From Mycobacterium sp. DL440 (GTDB taxonomy: Bacteria > Actinomycetota > Actinomycetes > Mycobacteriales > Mycobacteriaceae), in the NCBI RefSeq assembly GCF_011745145.1, contig NZ_CP050191.1, positions 5,408,373 to 5,472,372 of the forward strand: a stretch of 64,000 nt of DNA, written 5' to 3'. Within the stretch, counting starts at the first letter, position 1; each line of letters starts with the position of its first letter. A program made the position numbers and the translations under genes. The notes beneath the pieces were generated by a model, which worked only from the letters and a program-made list of their open reading frames with translations, ran no database searches and was not told the DNA's origin. Of the stretch, positions 48,026 through 57,740 are shown in pieces.

Positions 48026-49042
48026 ATGCCGAAATCGGCAAAACGTCGACTGATCACCGCTTTCATGGCTGCGGGGCTCGCCGGTGGACTGGTGCTCAGC
48101 CCATCCGCCTATGCAGACCCCGAGGTGCCGCCGGCACCCGTCGACCCCGTGGTGCCGGGACCCCCGCCGGGTGCGTACATCCCCCCGCCGGCCGACCCAA
48201 TGGCACCGGCGGCCGCTGCCCCGGATGCCCCCGCGGCAACCGCGCCGATCATCAACTACGGCTCCCCGACGGTTCCGTTCACCGAGGGCACCGCGCCCGG
48301 GCAGAACTCCACGCCGTTCACGGGTGAGGCACCGTTCCTGCCGCCGTCGTTCAACCCGGTCAACGGGTCGATGGTCGGTGTCGCCAAGCCCATCTACATC
48401 AACTTCCAGCGGCCGATCGCCAACCGGCAGATGGCCCAGGACGCCATCCGGATCACGTCGAACCCGCCGGTGGCGGGCCGCTTCTACTGGGTCACGGACA
48501 CCCAGCTGCGCTGGCGCCCCCAGGACTTCTGGCCGTCCAACACCGTGGTGAACATCGACGCGGCCGGCACGAAGTCGAGCTTCCGCGTCGGCGACTACCT
48601 GGTGGCCACGGTCGACGACAAGGCCCACCAGATGGAGATCCTGCGCAACGGGAAGCTGGAGAAGACCTTCCCGGTGTCGATGGGCAAGCCCGACGGCAAG
48701 CATGAGACGAAGAACGGCACCTATTACGTGCTGGAGAAGTTCCCCGACATCATCATGGATTCCTCCACCTACGGTGTGCCCGTGGACTCCAAAGAGGGCT
48801 ACAAGCTCAAGGTGCAGGACGCCGTCCGCATCGACAACAGCGGCGTATTCGTGCACAGCGCGCCGTGGTCGGTCGCTCAGCAGGGCAAGAGCAACAGCAG
48901 CCACGGCTGCATCAACCTCAGCCCCGAGAACGCCAAGTGGTTCTACGACAACTTCGGCAGCGGCGACCCGGTGGTGATCAAGAACACCGGCGGTGGCTGG
49001 TACAACACGCCGGATGGTGCATCCGACTGGCAGATGTTCTAA
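48026..49042 (+). CDS. L,D-transpeptidase (LdtMt4/Rv0192-like)
   Basis: The 338-residue protein has a signal peptide (to about residue 31, Ala-Tyr-Ala), a Pro/Ala-rich linker (32-80), an Ig-like domain (about 100-190) and a YkuD catalytic domain (about 190-325). The active-site motif has His277 upstream and Ser-His-Gly-Cys-Ile-Asn with Cys295. L,D-transpeptidases make 3-3 cross-links in mycobacterial peptidoglycan and are inactivated by carbapenems. Order with the MFS gene equals Rv0191-Rv0192. TGGAGG is well spaced before the ATG. Confidence 0.95.
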   Translation: MPKSAKRRLITAFMAAGLAGGLVLSPSAYADPEVPPAPVDPVVPGPPPGAYIPPPADPMAPAAAAPDAPAATAPIINYGSPTVPFTEGTAPGQNSTPFTGEAPFLPPSFNPVNGSMVGVAKPIYINFQRPIANRQMAQDAIRITSNPPVAGRFYWVTDTQLRWRPQDFWPSNTVVNIDAAGTKSSFRVGDYLVATVDDKAHQMEILRNGKLEKTFPVSMGKPDGKHETKNGTYYVLEKFPDIIMDSSTYGVPVDSKEGYKLKVQDAVRIDNSGVFVHSAPWSVAQQGKSNSSHGCINLSPENAKWFYDNFGSGDPVVIKNTGGGWYNTPDGASDWQMF

Positions 49043-49053
49043 CCGCCCTCTGC

Positions 49054-49102
49054 CGAACAGACGTAAAACTGCCCCTTTTCACGCGAAAAGGGGCAGTTTT
49101 AC
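49054..49102. terminator. Perfect 18-bp hairpin between convergent genes (repeat family copy 3)
   Basis: GTAAAACTGCCCCTTTTC at 49063-49080 pairs perfectly with 49085-49102. The upstream flank CGAACAGACGTAAA (49054-49067) is the same as in the hairpin at 21459. It separates the L,D-transpeptidase and zmp1 genes. Confidence 0.85.
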
Positions 49103-49155
49103 TGGGGGTCCCACCCGCTTGCGGGGGACTACTCGCGGAGCTAACGAACGCGACG

Positions 49156-51174
49156 CTAGTTCCAGATGCGCACGCGTTGAGCCGGTTCCAGGTACAGCTC
49201 GTCGGAATCGGCTACCTCGAACGCCTCGTAGAACGAGTCGATGTTGCGGATGACGCCGTTGCAGCGGAACTCCGGCGGTGAGTGAGGATCCACCGCCAGG
49301 CGTCGGATCGCCTCGGCGTCACGGGATTTGGTCCGCCACACCTGCGCCCAGCCGAAGTAGACGCGCTGCACACCGGTGAGCCCGTCGATCACCGGCGCTT
49401 CCTGGCCCTTGAGCGACAGCTGATAGGCCAGCAGGGCGATGGACAGACCGCCGAGATCGCCGATGTTCTCCCCGACCGTGAACGCGCCGTTCACGTGATG
49501 TGAGGCTTCCAGCGCGCGGGGGGTGAACTGCTCATACTGGTCGATCAAAGCCTTTGTGCGGACCCCGAATTCAGCGCGGTCGGCATCGGTCCACCAGTCC
49601 ACCAGATTGCCGTCGCCGTCGTACTTGGCGCCCTGGTCGTCGAAACCGTGGCCGATCTCGTGCCCGATCACCGCGCCGATACCGCCGTAGTTGGCGGCGT
49701 CGTCGGCTTGGGCATCGAAGAACGGCGGCTGCAGAATCGCTGCGGGAAAGACGATTTCGTTCATCCCCGGGTTGTAGTAAGCGTTGACCGTCTGCGGTGT
49801 CATGAACCATTCGTCGCGGTCGACGGCGCTGCCCAGCTTGGCCAGTTCGCGGTCGGAGTTCACCACATGACCACGGTGGTAGTTGCCGTACAGATCGTCA
49901 CGCTCGACCACCAGCGCCGAGTAGTCCCGCCAGCGCGCCGGGTAGCCGATTTTGGGGGTGAACTTGTCCAGCTTCACCAGCGCCTTGGCCCTGGTCTCCG
50001 GCGTCATCCAGTCCAGCTCGTTGATGCTGACCCGGTAGGCCTCGCGCAGGTTGGCCACCAGCTCGTCCATCCGGGCCTTGGCCTCGGGCGGAAAGTGCAG
50101 CTGAACGTAGAGCTTGCCCAGGGCATCGCCCATCAGACCCTCCACCAGAGAGACGCCGCGCTTCCAGCGATCGCGGTTCTGCTCGGTGCCGCTCAGGGTG
50201 CGGCCGTAGAAGTCGAAGTTCTCGGCCACCAGCTCGTCGGTCAACAGTCCGGCGCGTGAGTGGATGAGGCGCCAGCGTGTCCAGGCCTTCCAGTCCTCGA
50301 GGTCCTCGCCCGCCCACAGTGCGGCGAACGCCGTCACGTAGTCAGGCTGACGCAGTACCAGCTCGGAGACCTTCTCGGGGGTGGTGCCGATGGCGCCGAG
50401 CCAGCCGGTCCAGTTGAATCCGGGGGCATCGGAGGACAGGTCGGTGAACTTGCGCAGGTTGTAGGTCAGGTCGGCGTCGCGGCGCTTGACCACATCCCAG
50501 TGCGCGGCGGCCAGTTTGGACTCCAGCGCGACGATCCGGGCCGCGGTCTCGCCCTGCTCGGCCGCCGTATCCCCGCCATAGACCAACGTGAACATCCGGG
50601 CGATGTGGTCCGGGTAGGCGGCCAGGATCTCGGCGTGCTGCTCGTCGCGGTAATACGACTCGTCGGGCAGCCCGAGGCCGGACTGGCTCATGTGCAGCAG
50701 ATACCGCGTCGAATCCTTGGAATCGGTGTCCACGTACACACCGGCGCCGCCGGACACCCCGGTGCGTTCCAGCCCGCCCAGCACGGCGGCCAGCGCATCG
50801 CTGTCGGCAGCACCGTCGATCAGGGCGAGCTCTGCCAGCAGCGGCGCCAGGCCGCGGGTGGCGATGGTCTGCTCGTCCATGAAACTGGCGTACAGATCAC
50901 CGATGCGCTGCTCGTCGGTGCCTGCCGAGGAATCAGACGAGGCCGCCGCCCCGTCCGATGTCGCCGCCGAAGCGGCTGCGACGATCAGATCGCGGATCTG
51001 TTCCTCGGCGCGGTCGTGCAGCAGCCGGAAGGCGCCGTCGGTGGCGCGGTCGGCGGGAATCTCGTAGTCGGTCAACCAACGGCCGTTGACGTGGCCGAAG
51101 AGGTCGTCTTGGGGGCGGGACTGCGGGTCGACATGGCTCAGGTCGATACCCGACTTGATCGCTTCTACCGTCAC
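49156..51174 (-). CDS. zmp1: Zinc metallopeptidase Zmp1 (M13 family)
   Basis: A 672-residue neprilysin-like peptidase, close to the 663 of Rv0198c. The zinc site is His-Glu-Ile-Gly-His at about 505-509 with Glu-Asn-Ile-Gly-Asp at about 569-573, and the conserved Asn-Ala-Tyr-Tyr-Asn-Pro and C-terminal Trp end are present. No signal peptide is obvious, as in Zmp1. In M. tuberculosis it is linked to phagosome and inflammasome control and can cleave peptides outside the cell. GTG at 51174 lacks a strong ribosome site. Confidence 0.95.
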   Translation of the reverse strand: MTVEAIKSGIDLSHVDPQSRPQDDLFGHVNGRWLTDYEIPADRATDGAFRLLHDRAEEQIRDLIVAAASAATSDGAAASSDSSAGTDEQRIGDLYASFMDEQTIATRGLAPLLAELALIDGAADSDALAAVLGGLERTGVSGGAGVYVDTDSKDSTRYLLHMSQSGLGLPDESYYRDEQHAEILAAYPDHIARMFTLVYGGDTAAEQGETAARIVALESKLAAAHWDVVKRRDADLTYNLRKFTDLSSDAPGFNWTGWLGAIGTTPEKVSELVLRQPDYVTAFAALWAGEDLEDWKAWTRWRLIHSRAGLLTDELVAENFDFYGRTLSGTEQNRDRWKRGVSLVEGLMGDALGKLYVQLHFPPEAKARMDELVANLREAYRVSINELDWMTPETRAKALVKLDKFTPKIGYPARWRDYSALVVERDDLYGNYHRGHVVNSDRELAKLGSAVDRDEWFMTPQTVNAYYNPGMNEIVFPAAILQPPFFDAQADDAANYGGIGAVIGHEIGHGFDDQGAKYDGDGNLVDWWTDADRAEFGVRTKALIDQYEQFTPRALEASHHVNGAFTVGENIGDLGGLSIALLAYQLSLKGQEAPVIDGLTGVQRVYFGWAQVWRTKSRDAEAIRRLAVDPHSPPEFRCNGVIRNIDSFYEAFEVADSDELYLEPAQRVRIWN

Positions 51175-51239
51175 CCCGACATTCTTCCAGAAGGCTGCGG
51201 GTGCGCTGGGACGGTTTGGCTGCCGGTACCCTCACGGCC

Positions 51240-51839
51240 ATGCCTGAGGCGCCGAGCAAGGACAACACCGACGAGCATTCCGGCGGTGCGATCACCGGCT
51301 TCGGCTTCGCATCGGCGGTGGCGGGACTGATCGCGGTTGTCGCGGTGGTCCTGGCGGTCATGGTGTGGTCTGGCCACCGCAGTGAGTCCGATGAGCGCGC
51401 GTACCAGACTCGGGTGCTGCGGACTGCGGCCGACTGGACCAGTGTCCTGATCAACATCAACAAGGACTCTGTCGATGCCGGTATGCAGAAGCTGCACGAG
51501 GGCACCGTCGGTCAGCTCAATGCCGACTTCGACGCCGCCGTGCAGCCCTACCGCGATCTGGTGCAGCGGCTGCAGGCCCGCACCACCGGCCAGATCGATT
51601 CGGTGGCCATCGAATCGCTGTACCACCCGCCGCCAGGCCCTGACGGGCGCCCGGTGCCTGCGCCCAAGGCGGAGCTGGCCGGGATGGTGTCGCGAACCGA
51701 CACCGTGCTCGTGGTGGCCACTTCGGTCAGCGAGAATGCCGGTACCGACAAGCCCCAGACGGTGCGCTGGAACCTGCGGCTGGACGTCTCCGACGTCGAC
51801 GGCAACCTGATGGTCTCGCGCCTGGAGCCGATCCGATGA
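51240..51839 (+). CDS. omamA: Orphaned Mce-associated membrane protein OmamA (Rv0199-like)
   Basis: A 199-residue Mam-type protein: short charged N-terminus, one membrane helix (about 23-45) and an outer domain with Val-Leu-Ile-Asn-Ile-Asn and Leu-Glu-Pro-Ile-Arg at the end. Rv0199 (OmamA) is needed for stable Mce1 and Mce4 transporters although it is encoded apart from them. ATG at 51240 has TACCCT (51227-51232) 7 nt before it, so the mRNA is likely leaderless. The stop overlaps omamB by 4 bp (ATGA). Confidence 0.9.
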   Translation: MPEAPSKDNTDEHSGGAITGFGFASAVAGLIAVVAVVLAVMVWSGHRSESDERAYQTRVLRTAADWTSVLININKDSVDAGMQKLHEGTVGQLNADFDAAVQPYRDLVQRLQARTTGQIDSVAIESLYHPPPGPDGRPVPAPKAELAGMVSRTDTVLVVATSVSENAGTDKPQTVRWNLRLDVSDVDGNLMVSRLEPIR

Positions 51840-52525
51840 GGAACCGGTTGCGTGTCCTGGCGTTCGACATCGGCGCCCCGCTGGCTGCGATCGCGGCGCT
51901 GGTGTACATCGGCCTGGCGCTGTCCTGGCCGCTGTGGTGGGTCTCGCTGTGCTCGGTGCTGTGCCTGCTGATCGTGCAGGGCGTCGTCGTCGACATCGTG
52001 CTGGCCCGTCGCGACGGTGTGACAGTGGGCACCGACGACGATGCCCCCGGACTGCGGCTCGCGGTCGCCGGCGTGGCCGCCGCCGCCGTGGTGGCCGCGG
52101 TGACGGTGGGTTACCTGCGCTGGACGGTGCCCGACCGCACTTTCAACAACGACCGCGACGAGGTGGTGCGCATCGCCAGCAGCGTCTCGGAGGCCACCGC
52201 CACCTTCAGCCCGCAGAGCCCGACCGCCTCCATAGACCGAGCCACCGCCATGATGTCGCCGGATCAGGCCGGGCAGTTCAAGAATGAATTCGCCAATGTG
52301 GCAAAGGAATTGACCAACAAGAACGTGTCAGCGACCGCTTCCACGATCTCGGCCGGGGTGGAGGCGCTGGGACCGCAGGTGGCCAGTGTCGCAGTGGTCA
52401 TGCGCGGAACGCAGAGCGCGCCGGGCAAACCCACCGACAACGCGGTCCTGGCGTTGCGGGTCGCCTTGAGCAAGACCGACGGTCGCTGGCTCGTCGACAA
52501 CGTGACCCCGCTGCACTCCCGCTGA
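51836..52525 (+). CDS. omamB: Orphaned Mce-associated protein OmamB (Rv0200-like)
   Basis: A 229-residue membrane protein, the same length as I recall for Rv0200. It has three N-terminal helices (about 10-29, 32-52 and 73-95) and a Mam-like outer domain ending Trp-Leu-Val-Asp-Asn-Val-Thr-Pro. Start and stop overlap with omamA indicates coupled expression. Its two extra helices set it apart from other Mam proteins. A partner role with OmamA is inferred from the pairing. Confidence 0.88.
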   Translation: MRNRLRVLAFDIGAPLAAIAALVYIGLALSWPLWWVSLCSVLCLLIVQGVVVDIVLARRDGVTVGTDDDAPGLRLAVAGVAAAAVVAAVTVGYLRWTVPDRTFNNDRDEVVRIASSVSEATATFSPQSPTASIDRATAMMSPDQAGQFKNEFANVAKELTNKNVSATASTISAGVEALGPQVASVAVVMRGTQSAPGKPTDNAVLALRVALSKTDGRWLVDNVTPLHSR

Positions 52526-52549
52526 CGCGGCGCCTCGCCGAGGCGGGGG

Positions 52550-53464
52550 CTACTTGGCCGAACGCTGTGAGGAGAGCTTGGCGAACCGATCCGAGAGCCG
52601 TTGCATGCGCAGGAGCAGCGAGGCCGGTGGGCTGATGGTGCCTTCCAAATAGTCGGCGAAGGACTCGTTGGATATCCCGATGCGCGAGGCGAACTCGGGC
52701 GCTTGTAGTTCGGAGCGGCGCAGCATGGCCTGGATCTGCTGGGCCACCTCGGTGCGCTCGGTGGCCTCCAGGTGCTCACGGGTACGCACCAGGACTTCCG
52801 ACAGCGCCTTGGACACCCCGTACGGCCGGGCGGTCTGCAGCACTTCTTCGACCTGACGGGCGGTCCGGCCGTAGGGGTCACGCTTGATCGCGGCGACAAT
52901 GCGCTGCCAGACCGCCATGTCGTCGGTCTCCAGGGCCGCACGGATCGCCGCGGTCGGCCAGTACTCGACCGGCCGGTCGTCGAAGGTGGGTTGACGCTGC
53001 GGCGGCGCGGCCTGGCCCTGACGCGGTTGTCGTGGCTGTGCCGGCTGCTGCGAGCGCTGTACCGGTGTGCGTGGTGTCTGCGTTCCTTGCCCCTGTGTGC
53101 GCTGTCCCTTGGAGTCCTGCCCAGGAGTGCGTTGCTCCTGTGTCCGTTGTACCTGTGCGGGCGCGTTCTGGGAGCGTTGTGCCGAACTGCGTTGCCCGGA
53201 AGTGCGTGACGCCGTATCGCGGGGTGTCGTCGTGCGCTGAGTCGAGGCGGCGCGCTGAGCGGATGTAGGCCGCGGAGTCGACGCGGGCCGTTGGGCGTTG
53301 GCCCGTGGGGTGGTGGTAGTGCGCTGGGTCGACGAGCGCTGCCCGGCGGTGCGTTGGACCTGAGGTCCCTGGGGACGCCGACCGGACGATTGAGCCGGCT
53401 GAACCTCGTCACGGCGCGCACTCCGCGCATCCCTCGGTTCCCGGACGTCGGGGGCCAACGTCAC
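52550..53464 (-). CDS. Rv0201c-like protein with helix-turn-helix end and long Gln/Arg/Thr-rich N-terminus
   Basis: A 304-residue protein. Residues about 15-165 are low-complexity, rich in Gln, Arg, Thr, Ser and Pro with many Gln-Arg-Thr and Gln-Arg-Ser triplets. The C-terminal part (about 165-300) is globular and ends with an XRE-like helix-turn-helix (Phe-Ala-Ser-Arg-Ile-Gly-Ile-Ser-Asn-Glu-Ser-Phe-Ala-Asp-Tyr-Leu-Glu-Gly). GTG at 53464 overlaps the mmpL11 stop (GTGA), so it is coupled to mmpL11, as in the Rv0201c-mmpL11 order. Rv0201c is far shorter as I recall, so the N-terminus is the odd part. Confidence 0.82.
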   Translation of the reverse strand: MTLAPDVREPRDARSARRDEVQPAQSSGRRPQGPQVQRTAGQRSSTQRTTTTPRANAQRPASTPRPTSAQRAASTQRTTTPRDTASRTSGQRSSAQRSQNAPAQVQRTQEQRTPGQDSKGQRTQGQGTQTPRTPVQRSQQPAQPRQPRQGQAAPPQRQPTFDDRPVEYWPTAAIRAALETDDMAVWQRIVAAIKRDPYGRTARQVEEVLQTARPYGVSKALSEVLVRTREHLEATERTEVAQQIQAMLRRSELQAPEFASRIGISNESFADYLEGTISPPASLLLRMQRLSDRFAKLSSQRSAK

Positions 53465-56322
53465 TTCGCCTCCTCCAGCATCGCTACCGCAACTGACAGG
53501 CAGCGCTGCCTGACCTTCTCCCATTCGGCAGCTGCATCCGGGGCCGACATCGCGAACTCGTGTTCATCGGACGGCTGCGGGTCAGCCAGCCGCCGCACCA
53601 GCTGCGTGGCCACCCATCTGCTCTTCGGGTTCTGCCCACAGTAATACCGGTCCATGCCCGACAACACCAGAGCTGCAGTCTCGGTTTCCATCGACTCGAC
53701 AAGATCAGCAAACTCTTCAAAGTCTTTGGTGCTGTTGCGGCACATGACCAGATAACTCTTCAGCCGCAGCGTTTCGGCGCCCGTCGGGATCTGCAGCCGA
53801 TCACCGGTCGGCAGTTGCACGTTGGTGGTCTCGACCGGGCCGAGGCGTTCCATCGGAGCCCGCTGCGCCTCGGCCTCGGCCTCCAGCGCGTCCACAGCTA
53901 CCGAAAGCCTGCCCCGCCACATCGTCACCGGGTGCACCCCGGGGCAGCGTTTCGGGCCGCCCGGCCGCCGCGCCGCGAGCCGCGCGGACGATTTGCTGCA
54001 GCCGCTGAACGCCAGCGGATCGGTGACGATGATCGTCTGTGGGGCAAGATGTTTCATCCGGGCCGCGGTTCGGACCATCATGCGCAGGTCTGATCCGCTC
54101 GGACCCAGCGCGGAGATGTCGTCGGGGATGATCACCAGATCGGTGACCTCGATCTTGGGCAACGGCTTCTCGAAGTCCACCTCGGGCAACACCCGGTCCA
54201 GCCAGTGCGGCAGCCACCAGTTCCATTCGTCGAACATGGCCATCAGGGCGGGCACGAGGATCAGCCGGACCACGGTCGCGTCGACGGCGATGGCCACCGC
54301 GCAGGCCACACCGAGCTGGGCCACCAGCGGCATGCCGGCAAAAGCGAACCCGATGAACACCGCGATCATGATCAACGCGGCGCTGGTGATGGTGCGCGCG
54401 CTGGTGCTGACTCCGTAGGCAACCGCGTCGCGGGTGTTGTTGGTCTGTAGGAACCGTTCCCGAATCCGGGTGAGCAAAAAGATCTCGTAGTCCATCGACA
54501 GGCCGAAGGTCATTGCCAGGACCAACGGCGGAACGGTGCTGTCGAGCGAGCTGATCTTCTCGAATCCCAACTCCTCGAACCAGCCCCACTGGAAGACGAC
54601 CACCAGGCTGCCGTAGGCCGCGGCCACCGACAGCACCGTCATCAGCACACCCTTGAGCGCCAGGAATACCGACCGGATCGACACCAACAGCATCACGAAG
54701 GCGATCAGCGCGACGAACAGGAACACCAGCGGCTGGGTGCTGGACACCCGATCGTCGAAGTCCTTGATCAGGGCGGTCGGGCCGCCGACGTCGACACGTG
54801 CGTTCCCCCCGGCCGCCGCGGGCAGGTTGTCCCGCATCCAGTCGATGGCCTCGCGGGCAGCCAGGTCTTCTGGGTCCACCGACAGCACGGCAGACAGCAG
54901 CGCGCTGGTGTTGTTGTCGGCGAACACGGGCGGCTGGACGTTCACCACATGCGGTGTCCTGGTCATCTCCTGGCGGACCGCGTCGATCGTGGCGGTGCCT
55001 TTGGATGAGGATGCGCCGTCGTCCCCGGGGAACGTCACCAGTACCCGCACCGGGCCCAGCGCACCGGGGCCCAACGCATCGGCGGCGGCGTTGACCCCGC
55101 CGCGGATCTCGTGAGTGGGCTCGAACTGGCGCTGCATGCTGTTGCCCAGCACCATGCCGAACGCCGGTGCCGCCAGGATCAGCAACAGGATCGTCGCACC
55201 GACAGCCGAGGCCCACGGACGACGCATGACCGCGCCGGTCCACCGGGTCCAGAAACGCGACTGGGTGGCCTCGGCGCGCCTCGACCAGTGCAGATAGGAG
55301 GATCGCTTGGCTGCGGCATTCCCGAACGTCGCGAGCACCGCCGGGGTCAGCGTGGTGGAGGTCAGCACCGCGACTGCGACGGCCAGGATCGCGCCGGTCG
55401 CCATCGACACCAGGACGGGGGTGTTGATGATGTAGATGCCGGTGACCGAGGCGATCACCGTGAGTCCCGACAGCGTCACCGCCAGGCCGGAGGTGGCCAT
55501 CGCCGCGTCGACCGCATCGGACGGATCACGCCCGGCGCGCAGCTCTTCGCGGTACCGCATCAGGATGAACAGGGAGTAGTCGATGGCCAGGGCGATGCCG
55601 AACATCGACACCGTCGAGGTGACGAACACGCTCATCTGCGTATACATCGACAGCAGATAGACCAGGCCCATGGTCACCACGACTGTGCAGATGCCGAGCA
55701 CCAGCGGCAGCGCCGCCGCGGCCAGCGAGCCGAACACAGCCAGCAGCACGATCAACACGATCGGCAGGTTCCACTTCTCGGCTGCGGCGATGTCGTGCTT
55801 GGTGGCCTGGGTGGCGGCTGCACCGAGGGCGCCCTGCCCGATGACGTAGAACTTGACCTTGCCGTTCTCGCTCTCACCAGGGTCGTCGCCGTGCACCCCG
55901 ATCTTTTGGCGCAGCTGCTTGGCCACGTCCACCGCGCCGGTGTTGTTGAAGTCCAGCTGCAATGTGATGACGTACGGCCGGTCCGGCTGCGGGGCCGGCT
56001 GTTGCGGATTCGGCACCATCTTGACGCTGGGGACCTGGCCGGCGATCTTCTCCAGCGTGGCCACCGCGGCGTTCATGTCCTCGAACGAGGCATCTGCGCG
56101 CGGAGAGGCGATCAGGGCAAGCGGGGACGCGCCCTGATCCGGGAAATGTTGCTCGAGCTGCCGCTGGACGTGGAGCGACTGTGAACCTTCAACGTCGAAA
56201 CCGCCGCCGGTCAGATTGGACGACTGGTTGATCGCGAGGTAGATCGAGGGCACCAGAAGCAACAACCATGTCGCGAAAACCGCCCAGCGGAATCTGCGCA
56301 GATAGCTGCTCAAGCGCATCAT
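53461..56322 (-). CDS. mmpL11: MmpL11 RND transporter
   Basis: A 953-residue MmpL with twelve helices in the two-half RND arrangement and compact periplasmic domains without the Met-rich hairpin of MmpL4/5. The charged cytoplasmic C-terminus (about 740-953) is typical of MmpL11 (966 residues in M. tuberculosis). MmpL11 exports monomeromycolyl diacylglycerol and mycolate wax esters and has been linked to heme uptake with Rv0203. The divergent neighbour is the Rv0203 homologue, 268 bp away, as in M. tuberculosis. Confidence 0.95.
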   Translation of the reverse strand: MMRLSSYLRRFRWAVFATWLLLLVPSIYLAINQSSNLTGGGFDVEGSQSLHVQRQLEQHFPDQGASPLALIASPRADASFEDMNAAVATLEKIAGQVPSVKMVPNPQQPAPQPDRPYVITLQLDFNNTGAVDVAKQLRQKIGVHGDDPGESENGKVKFYVIGQGALGAAATQATKHDIAAAEKWNLPIVLIVLLAVFGSLAAAALPLVLGICTVVVTMGLVYLLSMYTQMSVFVTSTVSMFGIALAIDYSLFILMRYREELRAGRDPSDAVDAAMATSGLAVTLSGLTVIASVTGIYIINTPVLVSMATGAILAVAVAVLTSTTLTPAVLATFGNAAAKRSSYLHWSRRAEATQSRFWTRWTGAVMRRPWASAVGATILLLILAAPAFGMVLGNSMQRQFEPTHEIRGGVNAAADALGPGALGPVRVLVTFPGDDGASSSKGTATIDAVRQEMTRTPHVVNVQPPVFADNNTSALLSAVLSVDPEDLAAREAIDWMRDNLPAAAGGNARVDVGGPTALIKDFDDRVSSTQPLVFLFVALIAFVMLLVSIRSVFLALKGVLMTVLSVAAAYGSLVVVFQWGWFEELGFEKISSLDSTVPPLVLAMTFGLSMDYEIFLLTRIRERFLQTNNTRDAVAYGVSTSARTITSAALIMIAVFIGFAFAGMPLVAQLGVACAVAIAVDATVVRLILVPALMAMFDEWNWWLPHWLDRVLPEVDFEKPLPKIEVTDLVIIPDDISALGPSGSDLRMMVRTAARMKHLAPQTIIVTDPLAFSGCSKSSARLAARRPGGPKRCPGVHPVTMWRGRLSVAVDALEAEAEAQRAPMERLGPVETTNVQLPTGDRLQIPTGAETLRLKSYLVMCRNSTKDFEEFADLVESMETETAALVLSGMDRYYCGQNPKSRWVATQLVRRLADPQPSDEHEFAMSAPDAAAEWEKVRQRCLSVAVAMLEEAK

Positions 56323-56590
56323 GAACTGCTGGATGCGACGTCCCCGCTTTCTCCCCCCACCATGGCTGGGCGTGTCCTGGCTTGTGTCAGCGAGAGCGTA
56401 CCTCCACCGGTGTAGGGTGGCCCGCTCTCTTCCGGTTCTGAGATCGCCCTGAGACTTCTCACAGCAATATCCACAGCCGACCTCCGTAGCGTTACATCAC
56501 TGTCGCTAACGGAACGGCGCCGTCGGGCGACATAGCCAAGGACGACCCCGGCTGACGTGTGCGCCGGGGCCCACGCTGAAGGAGTTCTCC
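56323..56590. promoter_or_regulatory. Divergent promoter region of mmpL11 and the hemophore gene
   Basis: These 268 bp separate mmpL11 (minus) from the Rv0203-like gene (plus). A GAAGGAG ribosome site (about 56577-56583) serves the latter. I cannot pick a confident -10/-35 pair or a heme or iron box, and there is no coding sequence. Confidence 0.4.
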
Positions 56591-57145
56591 ATGCAACCGA
56601 CCAACGGTGGATTGCGCCGCTCGCTGGCGGTCGCCTTCGCGGCGACTGCGGCGGGCGGTGCGACGGTGGCCGCGCTCATGGTCCCGTCCGCCACGGCCGC
56701 GACCGATCCGTGTGCGGCCAGTGAGGTCGCCCGCACCGCCGGGGGTGTAGCCACCAACATCGGCAACTATCTGGACACGCATCCGCAGACCAACCAGGCC
56801 CTGACCACGATCAGTCAGCAGCAGGGTGGAGCCCAGTCGATCGTGGCCCTCAAGACCTACTTCGATGCCAACCCGCAAGCCGCCAAGGACATCCAGCAGT
56901 TGCAGCAGCCCCTGACCGCCCTGGGCACGCGCTGCAAGCTGCCGGTCACCCTGCCGCAGCTGATGGGCCTGGTGCAGGCCACGCAGTCGCCGGGCGGGAC
57001 GACCACCGGTTTGCCGGGAACGCTGCCCTCGGCGCAGAACGTCGGGGTGCCCAGCGTCGCGGCGCCGGCGCAATCCTCACCGGCCTCGGCTGCGAGACCG
57101 GGCTCCGGTCCGCTTCCGGGTCCCGCCGCGGCCTCGGCGCGCTGA
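56591..57145 (+). CDS. Secreted heme-binding protein (Rv0203-like hemophore)
   Basis: A 184-residue exported protein: signal peptide to about residue 37, then Asp-Pro-Cys-Ala-Ala-Ser-Glu-Val-Ala-Arg-Thr and Gly-Asn-Tyr-Leu-Asp-Thr-His-Pro-Gln-Thr-Asn-Gln, closely matching Rv0203, with a second Cys (Thr-Arg-Cys) likely forming a disulphide. A Pro/Ala/Ser/Gly-rich tail of about 50 residues goes beyond Rv0203 (136 residues). Rv0203 binds heme outside the cell and passes it to MmpL3/MmpL11. It is divergent from mmpL11, in the position of Rv0203. Confidence 0.92.
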   Translation: MQPTNGGLRRSLAVAFAATAAGGATVAALMVPSATAATDPCAASEVARTAGGVATNIGNYLDTHPQTNQALTTISQQQGGAQSIVALKTYFDANPQAAKDIQQLQQPLTALGTRCKLPVTLPQLMGLVQATQSPGGTTTGLPGTLPSAQNVGVPSVAAPAQSSPASAARPGSGPLPGPAAASAR

Positions 57146-57313
57146 GTCCGCCGCCGTCGCGTCGCGGCGGTGACACCGCTGAACTGCGGGTTCACGAGCC
57201 GGCGCGGCGGTTTGCGCACAAGGCAGGAAAGTCGTCACGGATTCTGCTTAGCTTTCTTGAGCCGATAACCGTTTGGGGTTACGGCCTTCCCCATTCGATG
57301 AAGGAGCTTGACC

Positions 57314-57697
57314 ATGTTGCTCTCGGCCCGAAATGCGCGGCGCGTGGTAGCTGGCGTGGCCGGCGCCGGCGCGGTAGCCGGTGCGATGCTGTTCGGCGCC
57401 ATCCCGTCGGCGCTTGCCGACGACCCGGCGAACAACCCTCCCAACTGCAGCGCAGCCGATCTGGCCGGCGTGGCTTCGGGCGTGTCGGCATCGACCTCGG
57501 CGTACCTGTTCACCCATCCCGATGTGAACAACTTCTTCACCAGCCTGGAAGGCCTACCGCGCGAAGACGTCCGCACCAAGGTGCACGACTACCTGGAAGC
57601 AAACCCGCAGACCAAGGCCGAGCTGACCGGTATCCGCCAGCCGCTGGTAGACCTGAAGAACCGCTGCGGCGAAGCTCCGGCTCCCTCCATCCCGTAA
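57314..57697 (+). CDS. Second hemophore-related secreted protein
   Basis: A 127-residue paralogue of the preceding protein: signal peptide ending [22 protein letters not shown], and Lys-Asn-Arg-Cys near the end, so the helical fold and the cysteine pair are kept. It lacks the long tail. ATG at 57314 has AAGGAG (57301-57306) upstream; a TTG at 57308 is less likely. The two genes look like a tandem duplication with divergence. Heme binding is inferred. Confidence 0.85.
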   Translation: MLLSARNARRVVAGVAGAGAVAGAMLFGAIPSALADDPANNPPNCSAADLAGVASGVSASTSAYLFTHPDVNNFFTSLEGLPREDVRTKVHDYLEANPQTKAELTGIRQPLVDLKNRCGEAPAPSIP

Positions 57698-57740
57698 CCG
57701 AATGCGGGTGGAAGCTACCCCCGCCAGCGGCGAAGGACAC

